In this document: positions 1 to 7,617 of the stretch, piece after piece
Position numbering within the stretch: position 1 is the first letter of the stretch
How the letters are laid out: each line of letters opens with the position of its first letter
Assembly: GCA_025774845.1 (NCBI GenBank)
Contig: JALGZP010000021.1
Span: forward strand, 1-35,824
Origin: a bacterium
GTDB taxonomy: Bacteria; Arandabacterota; Arandabacteria; Arandabacterales; Arandabacteraceae
Length of the DNA: 35,824 nucleotides
Reading direction: 5' to 3'
Notes under the pieces: model-generated
Told to the model about the DNA's origin: nothing
Database searches by the model: none
Seen by the model: the letters and a program-made list of their open reading frames with translations, nothing else
Program-made: the position numbers and the translations under genes

Positions 1-2
1 AG

Positions 3-800
3 AAGAAAGCATTCCAGTTGAGAGAGGACTTTGACACGGAACCGCTTTCCGATTGTACCCTGCAATACTATTACTACATTCCGTGTCCGAGCTATTCGTG
101 GTTCTGGGCCTTTTCGGGTTGGGATCCGGGGGACATCGTAGGCGCGTGGTTCGACATCGGTGACATGTCAATGGGAGGCCTGGGAACCTGCGACCCGGCC
201 AACTGCCATGTGCTTGAGACGTTACGCGTGTTGGACTTCGGCGGATACTGCCAATGGCGCTATGCCGGCTTGTTTGAGGTTGAATTTGATGTGTATTGCG
301 CGGACGAGTACGGGTGTCCGATCGGACCGTCCCTCTGGAATAGCGGCGAGATATCGCCATGCTTTGCCTGGAACTACATTTCGATAGATCCTCCTCTCAC
401 GATCTGTGATTGTGCCGTAAACCCAGGGCCACCGCCGTCGGGGCCGAGGATCCTCGTGACCGCAAAGCACGTCGGGTGGGAATCTTATTACCCCGCCTGG
501 GGGACTGACAACCTCTCTACGGCGCTGGAACAGGGATGCGCTCTACATGACGAAGGTTGTATGCCGGTTCTCTACCCGAGACCGTACTCCAGCCATTACG
601 GATTTATGCATTCAGGCTATTACGGAAACTGGAGCTTCGACTACTGTCCTCCCCGGGGCTTCCTGGACCCACGCGACACGACTCCCGGCGGCACTCAGCT
701 CGGCTTCCTCGAACTTGCGTGGAGGGTCTATATCTCCTGCTCGGGACCTTCCGGGGCAGAGCCCGTCACCTGGGGTGACATAAAGTCGATGTACCGGTAG
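3..800 (+). CDS. Hypothetical Cys-rich exported protein, 5'-truncated
   Basis: The reading frame is open to the left edge, so the true start and any signal peptide lie outside the window. The stop is TAG at 798-800. About 265 residues are visible. They are rich in Cys, Tyr, Trp, Gly and Pro (for example the CADEYGCP and CDCAVNPGPPP stretches), as in disulfide-stabilised extracytoplasmic proteins, and no membrane segment is seen. I do not recognise the family. The protein ends TWGDIKSMYR, and the readthrough product of the next gene ends TWGGIKALYR. The two neighbours therefore share a W-G-x-I-K-x-x-Y-R tail, perhaps a sorting or processing tag (inference). Both lie on the plus strand, but the downstream gene appears to have its own promoter. 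Coding in this frame is likely because the frame is long, uninterrupted and ends in the shared motif. Confidence 0.7.
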   Translation, partial: KKAFQLREDFDTEPLSDCTLQYYYYIPCPSYSWFWAFSGWDPGDIVGAWFDIGDMSMGGLGTCDPANCHVLETLRVLDFGGYCQWRYAGLFEVEFDVYCADEYGCPIGPSLWNSGEISPCFAWNYISIDPPLTICDCAVNPGPPPSGPRILVTAKHVGWESYYPAWGTDNLSTALEQGCALHDEGCMPVLYPRPYSSHYGFMHSGYYGNWSFDYCPPRGFLDPRDTTPGGTQLGFLELAWRVYISCSGPSGAEPVTWGDIKSMYR

Positions 801-920
801 GTCTGCGCGATTGGGTGACCCTGTCTATCCCCCGGTGTGGAACCACCTCCGCAAAACGTGCATCCTAACTGGCGGAGGGGAAAACCGCATTTCACTATGC
901 TGCAACCAACAACATTTTGG
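801..920. other. Intergenic spacer with a weak dyad
   Basis: This gap follows the stop of the Cys-rich protein. It holds one 7-bp inverted repeat, CCTCCGC at 846-852 and GCGGAGG at 872-878, with a 19-nt loop and no T-run. That is too weak to call a terminator. The sequence becomes AT-rich from about 900 towards the promoter of the next gene. Confidence 0.35.
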
Positions 921-949
921 TTGAAATCTGCGCGTTTTAATGGTAATAT
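921..949 (+). promoter_or_regulatory. Sigma-70-like promoter for the CBM-like gene
   Basis: TTGAAA at 921-926 (5 of 6 to the -35 consensus) and TAATAT at 944-949 are separated by exactly 17 nt, within an AT-rich island in otherwise GC-rich DNA. The predicted transcript starts near 956, about 40 nt before the preferred start codon at 996. Confidence 0.5.
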
Positions 950-995
950 ATTAGTAATCGTTTTAGTAACCGTTTGATGGAAGGAGGTGAAATCC

Positions 996-1547
996 TTGGT
1001 TAGAATGCTGGCAATCATCAGTCTCATTATCCTGCTTTGCTCCGCGGCGAGTGCCCAGAGCATCATGGTTGAGGCAGAGAACTACATCACCTTTTACAAC
1101 GCTGGTGGTACGACCATTTACGTCACGAACTGTAGTGGAGCCAGCGGCGGATTGGCAGTTGAAGGATTCGACTGGACGGGTGATTGGATTGAGCTGGTTG
1201 TGAACATACCGCTCGCCGGATCCTACGCCGATTCCATACGCGCCGCGGGTCTGGTCAGTATCGCGAGTGAGTTCCAGTCCAGGGTCATAAACGGCAAACC
1301 CGGTGGCGGCGACTTCCTTTCGACTTTTAATATAGTCGGCCTGGGAATTGGCTGAAGCAGCGCCCTCTATACAAAAGTCGCCGGGAGCGACTTGCTGAAC
1401 CTGCTGACGGGTATGTATACCGTGAGAATCGAGAATATTGACGGAACGCGTGTACGGCTGGACAACATTTCCTTCGATGAACTACCGGGCTCGGGAATTC
1501 AAGACTTTGCCGGGACGTGGGGAGGAATAAAAGCCCTTTATAGATAG
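996..1547 (+). CDS. Exported CBM6-like protein with in-frame TGA (nonsense, or recoded)
   Basis: The start is chosen as TTG 996 because AAGGAGGT at 981-988 sits 7 nt upstream; GTG 987 overlaps that Shine-Dalgarno and ATG 1005 is 16 nt away. A signal peptide follows, with a core around IISLIILL and likely cleavage after SAASA. The mature part looks like one carbohydrate-binding module (AENY near the N-terminus, then GDWIELVVNIPLAGSY), similar to CBM6/CBM35 beta-sandwiches. TGA at 1353-1355 interrupts it, yet the same frame runs on for 63 codons to TAG 1547. It encodes the last beta strands (YTVRIENIDG, RVRLDNISFDEL) and ends TWGGIKALYR, matching the upstream protein's tail. The TGA aligns roughly where CBM6 proteins often have Trp, so TGG-to-TGA mutation is plausible. 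Selenocysteine is the alternative because a perfect hairpin follows at 1375-1393. If the TGA does terminate translation, the product is a truncated module of about 119 residues. Confidence 0.6.
1375..1393 (+). promoter_or_regulatory. SECIS-like hairpin after the in-frame TGA
   Basis: AAGTCGC (1375-1381) and GCGACTT (1387-1393) form a perfect 7-bp stem around the 5-nt loop CGGGA. The loop begins 26 nt after the TGA and has a G in its first two positions. That is compatible with the loose bacterial SECIS consensus (short stem, small apical loop with an early G, about 16-37 nt from UGA). A hairpin this size can also arise by chance, so the call is tentative. Confidence 0.3.
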
Positions 1548-1551
1548 ATCA

Positions 1552-2718
1552 TCAGGTCACAGGTGTGAGAGTCTCGCGGCTGTCAGAAGCCGCCTCACCT
1601 GTGGCCGGTGCTTTAGCTTCTTCAACCAGAAAACCTGAAACACTCCTGCCGGGAAGCAGATGGTACTTGCTTATATATAGCTCGAGGAGCCGGAAGCGCT
1701 TCACGAATAGCACCGTCGCGACACACGTTCCCGCAAATGCCAGTAAGGGTCCCTGCCCGTTAAGCTTGAAGTAGATCAGGAGCGCAAGCCCGCTGAACCC
1801 CAGCGTCATCACGTAGATGGTCAACGCGACTCTCCGCCGGCTGCCGTTCCGGAGCAGCAGCTTGTAGTGAAGGTGATCCCTGTCACCTTTCATTATGCTC
1901 GTCCCGTTGATCAGCCGCCTCAGAACCGAGCTCACACCGTCTATCATGGGTACTCCGAGCATCAGCACACCAAGGAACGAGAAACCGTGGACACCGGTCG
2001 AGCCGCTGAATCCCATGATCACGGATGCGAACATGAACCCCAGAAACAAACTGCCACTGTCACCCATGAAGATCCTGGCAGGGGGGAAATTATGGACAAG
2101 GAAGCCACTGCAGACACCGAACAGAACGATGCTCAACACCCCGACCCATACCATTCCGAGGCTCATGCCGATTACGAATATACTGAGGCTGACTATCCCG
2201 CCGATGCCGGCAGCCAGACCGTCGAGCCCGTCTGCTAGATTGAATACGTTTGTGACCCATATCAGCCAGATGACACTTCCCGCCAGAACAAGTATGTCGC
2301 CGAATCGACCCATGAAAGCGAGACTGCCGGCCGGCAGCACCTTGAAACCGAAGCTGACGACCAGTACAGCGGCGCCGATTTCGACAAGAAGTTTGACAAA
2401 TGCGCTGAGTCCGAAAATGTCATCAAGCACACCCACACCCAACACCAGAGAGCTGCCGATAAGGAGCCCCATCAACTGGCGCTCGAATCCGAGGAGCACC
2501 TCGCCGTGGACCATGCGCAGAACCAGAATGCTCAGCCAGAACCCGCCGAAAATCGCCACTCCGCCCAGGCGTGGCATCGGAACACGGTGGATTTTATGCG
2601 GTACCGGGAAGTCAACGGCTCTCACAAGCTTCGACAGCCGTCTGCTCAGGGGGACACAGACAAGAGAAAGGCTGAAACCGAGGAGCCCGATCCCGGAGAA
2701 CAAGAGCATCTCTACCAA
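1552..2718 (-). CDS. wecA: WecA/TagO-like undecaprenyl-phosphate GlcNAc-1-phosphate transferase
   Basis: This is a polytopic membrane enzyme of the MraY/WecA family. It transfers a HexNAc-1-phosphate, probably GlcNAc-1-P, from a UDP-sugar to undecaprenyl phosphate and so starts a lipid-linked glycan on the cytoplasmic face. From the TTG start (388 aa) the family motifs are all visible: the DD pair near residues 99-100 (LDDIFGL), NVFNLADGLDGLAAG near 157-171, FMGDSGS near 218-223, and a HLHY motif near 282-285 matching the cytoplasmic His loop. Around ten hydrophobic segments fit the family. TTG 2718 is preferred because AAGGGAG lies 7 nt upstream; the ATGs at 2736 and 2709 have poorer spacing. 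It is the last gene of the sugar operon, 90 nt after the epimerase, a gap wide enough for its own promoter. The exact acceptor and sugar specificity are inferred. Confidence 0.85.
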   Translation of the reverse strand: MVEMLLFSGIGLLGFSLSLVCVPLSRRLSKLVRAVDFPVPHKIHRVPMPRLGGVAIFGGFWLSILVLRMVHGEVLLGFERQLMGLLIGSSLVLGVGVLDDIFGLSAFVKLLVEIGAAVLVVSFGFKVLPAGSLAFMGRFGDILVLAGSVIWLIWVTNVFNLADGLDGLAAGIGGIVSLSIFVIGMSLGMVWVGVLSIVLFGVCSGFLVHNFPPARIFMGDSGSLFLGFMFASVIMGFSGSTGVHGFSFLGVLMLGVPMIDGVSSVLRRLINGTSIMKGDRDHLHYKLLLRNGSRRRVALTIYVMTLGFSGLALLIYFKLNGQGPLLAFAGTCVATVLFVKRFRLLELYISKYHLLPGRSVSGFLVEEAKAPATGEAASDSRETLTPVT

Positions 2719-2808
2719 AGGGCATACTCCCTTCATACAGCATCCCGTCGCAATGATAGGAATGGATGTAGGCCTTGTCAAGGCTTTTTACCGGAGAGGG
2801 CTTAGATG

Positions 2809-3777
2809 CTACTGTTTGAGGTGATTTATAACGCTATTTACGATATCGTCGAGGCTGCGTCGGGGTTCGTAACCTATGAGCGACTTGATCCTGGTCAGAT
2901 CGGGCACACGTCTCATCATGTCCTCAAAACCCTTACCGTAAGCCTTGTCATAGGGTATGTGCTCTATGGGGGATGAGCTCGATGTCAGGTCCTTGACCTT
3001 CCGGGCAAGGTCCCCGATCGTGACCTCGATATTACTTCCAATGTTCATTATCTCGCCGACCGCGTCATCGCATTCAGCCAGCGTCACGATGCCCTCGACG
3101 ACATCAAATACCGACGCAAAACACCGGGTCTGCCTGCCGTCTCCGTAGACTGTGATCGGCTTCCCTGCGAGGGCCTGTGTGACTAAACGTGGAAGCACCA
3201 TTCCGTACTGGCCGGTCTGTCTCGGTCCGCAGGTGTTGAAACACCGGACGATCACCACCGCCAGGTCCTTTTCACGCGAATAAGCAAGCGCCATGATTTC
3301 ATCAACCGCCTTGGTCACGGCGTAACTCCACCGGGTCAGCGTCGTCGGTCCGAGTATCCGGTCATCATCTTCCTTAAACGGGACCGCCTCACTCTTCCCA
3401 TAGATCTCCGATGTCGAGAAGAGAACCACTTTCTTCTTCTCCCTGGTCGCGTGTTCGAGTACCACCTCCGTCCCACCGAGGTTTATCTGGATTGATTTGA
3501 GCTGGTTCTCGATTACGTATTCGACACCGACCGCAGCGGCCAGGTGAAAGACGGTGTCGCACTGCGCTATAAGTTTCGCCATCAGAGCGGAATCCAGGAC
3601 CGTATCGACCGTGTAGGTGAATTTCTCGTCGGCCTCCAGGTGAGCTATATTCTCAAGCCTGCCCGTGGAGAGATCGTCTATCACGTGGACTGTATAGCCT
3701 CTTTCAAGAAGCTTTTCGGTGAGATGCGAGCCGATGAAACCCGCACCTCCCGTGACCAGTGCGCGTCTCTCAGCCAT
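2809..3777 (-). CDS. NAD-dependent sugar epimerase/dehydratase (extended SDR)
   Basis: This 322-aa extended short-chain dehydrogenase/reductase acts on nucleotide sugars. It shows the Rossmann motif [10 protein letters not shown] at residues 9-18, an acidic residue after strand beta-2 (VIDDLSTG), the STSEIYG active-site strand at 121-127, and the catalytic Tyr152/Lys156 in WSYAVTK. The GPRQTGQYGMVLPR segment and the YGDGRQTRCF motif resemble UDP-glucuronate decarboxylase and UDP-glucose 4-epimerase relatives, so the exact reaction cannot be fixed. Its start overlaps the aminotransferase stop by 8 nt, indicating translational coupling. A second related SDR (6685-7617) sits in the same operon, so the two probably serve different steps. 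Possible roles are a C4 epimerase for a UDP-HexNAc or UDP-sugar acid. Confidence 0.85.
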   Translation of the reverse strand: MAERRALVTGGAGFIGSHLTEKLLERGYTVHVIDDLSTGRLENIAHLEADEKFTYTVDTVLDSALMAKLIAQCDTVFHLAAAVGVEYVIENQLKSIQINLGGTEVVLEHATREKKKVVLFSTSEIYGKSEAVPFKEDDDRILGPTTLTRWSYAVTKAVDEIMALAYSREKDLAVVIVRCFNTCGPRQTGQYGMVLPRLVTQALAGKPITVYGDGRQTRCFASVFDVVEGIVTLAECDDAVGEIMNIGSNIEVTIGDLARKVKDLTSSSSPIEHIPYDKAYGKGFEDMMRRVPDLTRIKSLIGYEPRRSLDDIVNSVINHLKQ

Positions 3778-4876
3778 TCTTGAAGAACTCCTGGATCGCC
3801 GTGCCTACGTGATCGACCTCCGCCTCCTCAAGCTCCGGAAACATGGGAAGCGAGATCACGCGTTCTGCGGCCCAGTCACAGTTAGGAAGGTCACCTTCCT
3901 TGTAGCCCAGATCGGCGTATGCCTCCTGACGATGAAGCCCGATCGGGTAGTGAGTAGCAGTACCTACTCCCTTTTCCGCGAGGAATGCTCTTAAGTCATC
4001 TCTCGCATCCGTCAGGATCGTGTACTGATGGTAAACATGATAGGCAAAATCGGATACATATGGTGTTTCGACCGGAGTCGACTTGAGTAACTCGTCGTAA
4101 CGCGAGGCAATCCTGCGTCTGGCTTCGGTCCACTTCTCGAGCTTGCCGAACTTCGCCAGCAGAATCGCCGCCTGAAGGGAGTCCAGCCTGCTATTGAGAC
4201 CCACGAACCGGTACTTGTACTTCTCCGCCTGGCCGTGGCGCCTCAAAGATTCAGCCCTTTCGGCCAGCGAATCGTCATTCGTCAGCACCATTCCCCCGTC
4301 TCCAAAGCAGCCCAGGTTCTTCGTAGGATAGAAACTCAGGCATGACATTGTTCCGATCGAGCAGACCGGTTTGTCCTTGTAACGCGCACCGATCGCCTGT
4401 GCCGCGTCTTCTATGACCGCAATGCCCTTACCCTCAGCAAGTTTCATCACCGCATCCATGTCCACACTCTGCCCGTAGAGATGCACGGGGATGATCGCTG
4501 TGGTCTTGTCCGTTATCTTCTTCTCAAGGTCACCCGGATCTATGTTGAATGTCTTCCTGTCTATGTCGACGAAAACGGGCTTCGCACCCATCCTGATTGC
4601 GACCTCTGCAACCGAAACGAAAGAGAACGGAGACGTGATCACTTCATCGCCGGGTTTCACATCGCAGGCGATCAGCGCAAGCGCCAGTGCATCCGTACCC
4701 GATGCCACTCCGATCCCGTGGCGGGCACCGGTGGCCTGGGCAACCGACTGTTCGATGTCCTTGACCCACTTGCCCAGGACATACTGGCCGCTTTCCAGCA
4801 CTTCATTTACCGCATCTCCTATCTCCGCCTTCATAGACCTGTACTGCCTTGCGATATCAAACTGTGGTACTTTCAA
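3770..4876 (-). CDS. DegT/DnrJ/EryC1/StrS family sugar aminotransferase (WbpE-like)
   Basis: This PLP-dependent aminotransferase converts a keto nucleotide sugar to an amino sugar, normally with glutamate as donor. The family residues are present: SGTDALALAL near the N-terminus, EDAAQAIGA near residue 155-163 with the Asp that contacts the PLP ring nitrogen, and the Schiff-base Lys at about residue 186 in FYPTKNLG. At 368 aa it matches the family length. TTG 4876 is the chosen start because GGAGG lies 8 nt upstream and the protein then begins (M)KVPQFDIARQY, which aligns with the usual family N-terminus; TTG 4894 and ATG 4891 add six or five residues behind poorly spaced ribosome sites. It sits between an oxidoreductase/acetyltransferase pair and an epimerase. 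This recalls WbpB-WbpE-WbpD of the 2,3-diacetamido-2,3-dideoxyglucuronate pathway. FdtB/QdtB-type action on a dTDP-3-keto sugar is the main alternative. Confidence 0.88.
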   Translation of the reverse strand: MKVPQFDIARQYRSMKAEIGDAVNEVLESGQYVLGKWVKDIEQSVAQATGARHGIGVASGTDALALALIACDVKPGDEVITSPFSFVSVAEVAIRMGAKPVFVDIDRKTFNIDPGDLEKKITDKTTAIIPVHLYGQSVDMDAVMKLAEGKGIAVIEDAAQAIGARYKDKPVCSIGTMSCLSFYPTKNLGCFGDGGMVLTNDDSLAERAESLRRHGQAEKYKYRFVGLNSRLDSLQAAILLAKFGKLEKWTEARRRIASRYDELLKSTPVETPYVSDFAYHVYHQYTILTDARDDLRAFLAEKGVGTATHYPIGLHRQEAYADLGYKEGDLPNCDWAAERVISLPMFPELEEAEVDHVGTAIQEFFKNG

Positions 4877-4890
4877 TCCTTTAACCTCCA

Positions 4891-5646
4891 TCAATCCTCG
4901 GGATAACCCTGATTCTCAAGAAGCTGCTCTTTGGGGGTTTCCTTGACCTGGCCGGCGGGCACACCCGCTACGATCATCCGGGGGGGAACATCTCGCTTTA
5001 CGACGGCGCCCGCACCGACAACCGCATCCTCACCGATCACCACGCGGGGCATCAACGTTGCGTTGGTGCCGATCCGTGCACCCTTCTTAATGTGCGGACC
5101 CTTGGTCCACTTGAATCTCTCTTCGGTTCTACCCAGGAAGTTGTCGTTTGCCATCGCGACCATCGGGGCAATGAAGCACCTGTCCTCGATAATCGTACGG
5201 GCCGTTACATAGGCGTTGGTCTCGATCTTCACGTACCTGCCTACCCGGCAGTGGTTCTCAACGACGACGCCTCTTCCCACGATCGTGAAATCGCCGATTT
5301 CGACATCCTCCCGAACCGCTGCCTGGTCTGCGACCATAACCCCCCTGCCCAGCTTGCACCCGCTGTAGATAACCGATGAGGCACCGACGATACAGTCATC
5401 GGAGATCACCGCCGGCGGCAACTCGACTGCTTTGAGAGTGCTTATCGCAGCCTTCATGGGCAGTTTCCCGATCACCGAGTTGTCACTTATCAGGACGTTC
5501 TTACCGATCGTCGTACCATCATGGATCACAACGAAACAGCCTATTCGACTTCCCTCTCCGATAGAAACACCGGATCCTATATGTACGTAAGTCCCCATCT
5601 CGACACCGGGTGCGATCTTTGCTGTTGGATCAACAGAACTTTCCAT
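4891..5646 (-). CDS. Left-handed beta-helix (hexapeptide repeat) N-acetyltransferase (WbpD-like)
   Basis: The 251-aa protein is built almost entirely of hexapeptide repeats of the form [LIV]-G-x4 (for example VHIGSGVSIGEGSRIG and KIETNAYVTARTIIED). It ends with the AGVPAGQVKE segment typical of acetyl-CoA-dependent sugar O/N-acetyltransferases. The likely role is acetylation of the amino group introduced by the adjacent aminotransferase. The start ATG 5646 has GGGGGAG 6 nt upstream. It is 3 nt from the oxidoreductase stop and 14 nt from the aminotransferase start, consistent with one transcript. WbpD (UDP-2-acetamido-3-amino-glucuronate N-acetyltransferase) is the best analogy. Its length is greater than short WbpD proteins because of an extended N-terminal helix, so FdtC/QdtC-type substrate specificity is not excluded. 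Confidence 0.85.
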   Translation of the reverse strand: MESSVDPTAKIAPGVEMGTYVHIGSGVSIGEGSRIGCFVVIHDGTTIGKNVLISDNSVIGKLPMKAAISTLKAVELPPAVISDDCIVGASSVIYSGCKLGRGVMVADQAAVREDVEIGDFTIVGRGVVVENHCRVGRYVKIETNAYVTARTIIEDRCFIAPMVAMANDNFLGRTEERFKWTKGPHIKKGARIGTNATLMPRVVIGEDAVVGAGAVVKRDVPPRMIVAGVPAGQVKETPKEQLLENQGYPED

Positions 5647-5649
5647 CTG

Positions 5650-6660
5650 CTACTCCCCCACCCGTATCGCCCTGCTATGCTCCTCAAGTGATTTGTCCGC
5701 GGCCTCGAGTACTCTCACTACCTCAAGCCCGCACTTACCACCTGTGAGCGGCTCGGCATTTTTCTGTATGCAATCAAGGAAGTGCTGACACTCGACCTTG
5801 AGAGGTTCAACCATGTCTATCTTCGGAATGTGAATATCACCAACTCGTATCGAAAGCGACTCGCCGTAGTCTCCATAGGACGGCGTGAAGTCGATCCCCT
5901 TGTCATAGATTCTGAGCTTCTCGGTGGCCTCCATGTCATCCAGGACAGCCATCTTCTTATCACCCACCACTGTTATCTTTCTGATCTTGTGGGGATCGAG
6001 CCAGCTAACGTGGAGATGGGCCATCACGTTGTCGGAGAAATGCATGGTCGTAAAGACCACGTCGTGAACACCTTCTCTGACATAGGCCTGTCCCGAAGCG
6101 GTAACATATTCCGGCTGTTTCCCGAGAAGATAATTGACGACCGACACATCGTGGGTCGCGAAACTCCAGAGCGCGCTCTCGTCCTTTCTAACCCTTCCCA
6201 GGTTTACACGGGAGGTATAGACATAGAGGATCTTACCCAGGTAGCCTTCGTCGATGTAGTCCTTAAGCTTCTCAACGCCCTTATGGTACCTTAGAAGATG
6301 CCCGACTAAAAGAACCCTGTCGCGATCCGCCGCCATCTTGACAAGCTCCTCGGCATCGGCCGACCTGAGTGCAAGCGGCTTCTCTACCAGCACGTGCTTG
6401 TCTTCGAGCAGGCACCTGCGCGCTATATCAAAGTGGGAATCGGAACCTGTGGCAATCACCGCCGCGTCAATCGCCTTGTTGGAAAGCACGGACTCCAGGT
6501 CATCCGTGAACTCAAGGTGGGGATAAAGGGCGGAGAACTTCTCGAACTTGCTGCTGTCGCTGTCACAGACTACGGTGAGCTCGGCCTCCTGCAGTTCATC
6601 CATTATCCTCACAAAATTCGGGCCCCAGTAGCCAACCCCTACCACAGCCACCTTCACCAT
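5650..6660 (-). CDS. Gfo/Idh/MocA family NAD(P)-dependent oxidoreductase (WbpB-like)
   Basis: An N-terminal Rossmann fold begins VKVAVVGVGYWGPN. The EKPLAL motif follows, whose Lys is the family catalytic residue, then GHLLRYH and an alpha/beta C-terminal domain. The 336-aa length matches the family. The inferred role is oxidation of a nucleotide sugar, probably at C3, to give the 3-keto substrate of the nearby DegT aminotransferase, as WbpB does for UDP-GlcNAcA. ATG 6660 has GGAGG 6 nt upstream. It lies 24 nt after the UDP-glucuronate decarboxylase and 3 nt before the acetyltransferase. The B-D-E gene set is present, but the UDP-GlcNAc 6-dehydrogenase (WbpA) and the 2-epimerase (WbpI) are not recognised in the window, so the pathway assignment is inference. 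Confidence 0.87.
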   Translation of the reverse strand: MVKVAVVGVGYWGPNFVRIMDELQEAELTVVCDSDSSKFEKFSALYPHLEFTDDLESVLSNKAIDAAVIATGSDSHFDIARRCLLEDKHVLVEKPLALRSADAEELVKMAADRDRVLLVGHLLRYHKGVEKLKDYIDEGYLGKILYVYTSRVNLGRVRKDESALWSFATHDVSVVNYLLGKQPEYVTASGQAYVREGVHDVVFTTMHFSDNVMAHLHVSWLDPHKIRKITVVGDKKMAVLDDMEATEKLRIYDKGIDFTPSYGDYGESLSIRVGDIHIPKIDMVEPLKVECQHFLDCIQKNAEPLTGGKCGLEVVRVLEAADKSLEEHSRAIRVGE

Positions 6661-6684
6661 AACAATCCTCCATTCACGTGGGAA

Positions 6685-7617
6685 TCACCGGATGGTACTC
6701 TTGAAGAACTCTATCGCCGCCTTCAACCCGTCTTCCAGGGAGACTCTCGGTTCCCAGTCCAGGAACCGTCTTGCTCTTCCGATATCGGGCTGGCGGACCT
6801 TGGGATCGTCCACTGGCAGATCCTCAAAGATTATGTCACTGCTGCTCCTGGTAAGATCCAGGATCTTACGGGCGAAGTCAATTATGGTCATCTCGTACGG
6901 GTTTCCTATGTTGACAGGTTCATCAACATCGGACATAAGAAGTCTGAAGATCCCCTCCACGAGATCACCGACATAGCAGAAACTCCTCGTCTGCATTCCG
7001 TCGCCGTAGACCGTGAGAGGCTTACCCGTGAGCGCCTGCATTATGAAATTGGGAACAACCCTGCCGTCACCCGACCTCATTCTCGGACCATAGGTGTTGA
7101 ATATCCTCGCAACCTTGGCATCGACGATGTGCGCCCGGCGATAGGCAAAGGCCATGGCCTCGGCATAGCGCTTGGCTTCATCGTATACGCCCCGCGGGCC
7201 TATCGGGTTTACGTTCCCCCAGTAATCCTCCTTCTGCGGATGGACCAGCGGGTCGCCGTAGACCTCGGAAGAGGACGCAAGCAGGAACCGCCCTCCCTTT
7301 TCCTTGGCAAGTCCCAGCGCTTTATGAGTCCCCAGGGCACCCACCTTGAGAGTCTGTATGGGATACTCGAGATAATCGACCGGGCTTGCCGGCGAGGCAA
7401 AATGAAGCACCGCATCAACCGGCCCCTCGATATCGATGTACTCGGTCACGTCGTGCTTTATCAGCTGAAAACTGTCATTATCGTTAAGGTGTTCGATGTT
7501 CTTCATCGAACCGGTCAGGAAGTTATCCAGACCGATAACGGTGTGGCCTCTATCAAGCAGATAGTCACAGAGGTGTGAACCCAGAAAACCGGCCGCGCCC
7601 GTTACGACTGTTCTCAT
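6685..7617 (-). CDS. UDP-glucuronate decarboxylase-like SDR (UDP-xylose synthase)
   Basis: The 310-aa extended SDR closely follows the UXS pattern: [16 protein letters not shown] at the N-terminus, [37 protein letters not shown], the catalytic Tyr/Lys in [21 protein letters not shown] and [13 protein letters not shown] enzymes convert UDP-glucuronic acid to UDP-xylose with enzyme-bound NAD. Ugd at the head of the operon would supply UDP-glucuronic acid. The start is ATG 7617, which overlaps the rfbB stop as ATGA; longer in-frame extensions into rfbB are not needed because the Rossmann motif starts at once. The alternative is a related 4-epimerase, but the SPASP segment argues for the decarboxylase. 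Confidence 0.88.
   Translation of the reverse strand: MRTVVTGAAGFLGSHLCDYLLDRGHTVIGLDNFLTGSMKNIEHLNDNDSFQLIKHDVTEYIDIEGPVDAVLHFASPASPVDYLEYPIQTLKVGALGTHKALGLAKEKGGRFLLASSSEVYGDPLVHPQKEDYWGNVNPIGPRGVYDEAKRYAEAMAFAYRRAHIVDAKVARIFNTYGPRMRSGDGRVVPNFIMQALTGKPLTVYGDGMQTRSFCYVGDLVEGIFRLLMSDVDEPVNIGNPYEMTIIDFARKILDLTRSSSDIIFEDLPVDDPKVRQPDIGRARRFLDWEPRVSLEDGLKAAIEFFKSTIR

Noticed and set aside
846-878. Terminator after the Cys-rich gene
   Set aside because: The 7-bp stem has a 19-nt loop and no T-run.
1353-1355. Genetic code in which TGA always means Trp
   Set aside because: Several genes with secure ends (WecA-like gene, selenoprotein, PAS protein) stop at TGA, and no other interior TGA needs Trp.
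1895-2824. 309-codon plus-strand frame opposite the WecA-like gene
   Set aside because: It is antisense to a membrane enzyme with all family motifs, and its own translation is rich in Pro, Thr and Arg with no recognisable domain.
6394-7578. 394-codon plus-strand frame opposite the Gfo/Idh and UXS genes
   Set aside because: It runs across two genes with clear catalytic motifs on the minus strand; its length reflects the GC-rich codon pattern.
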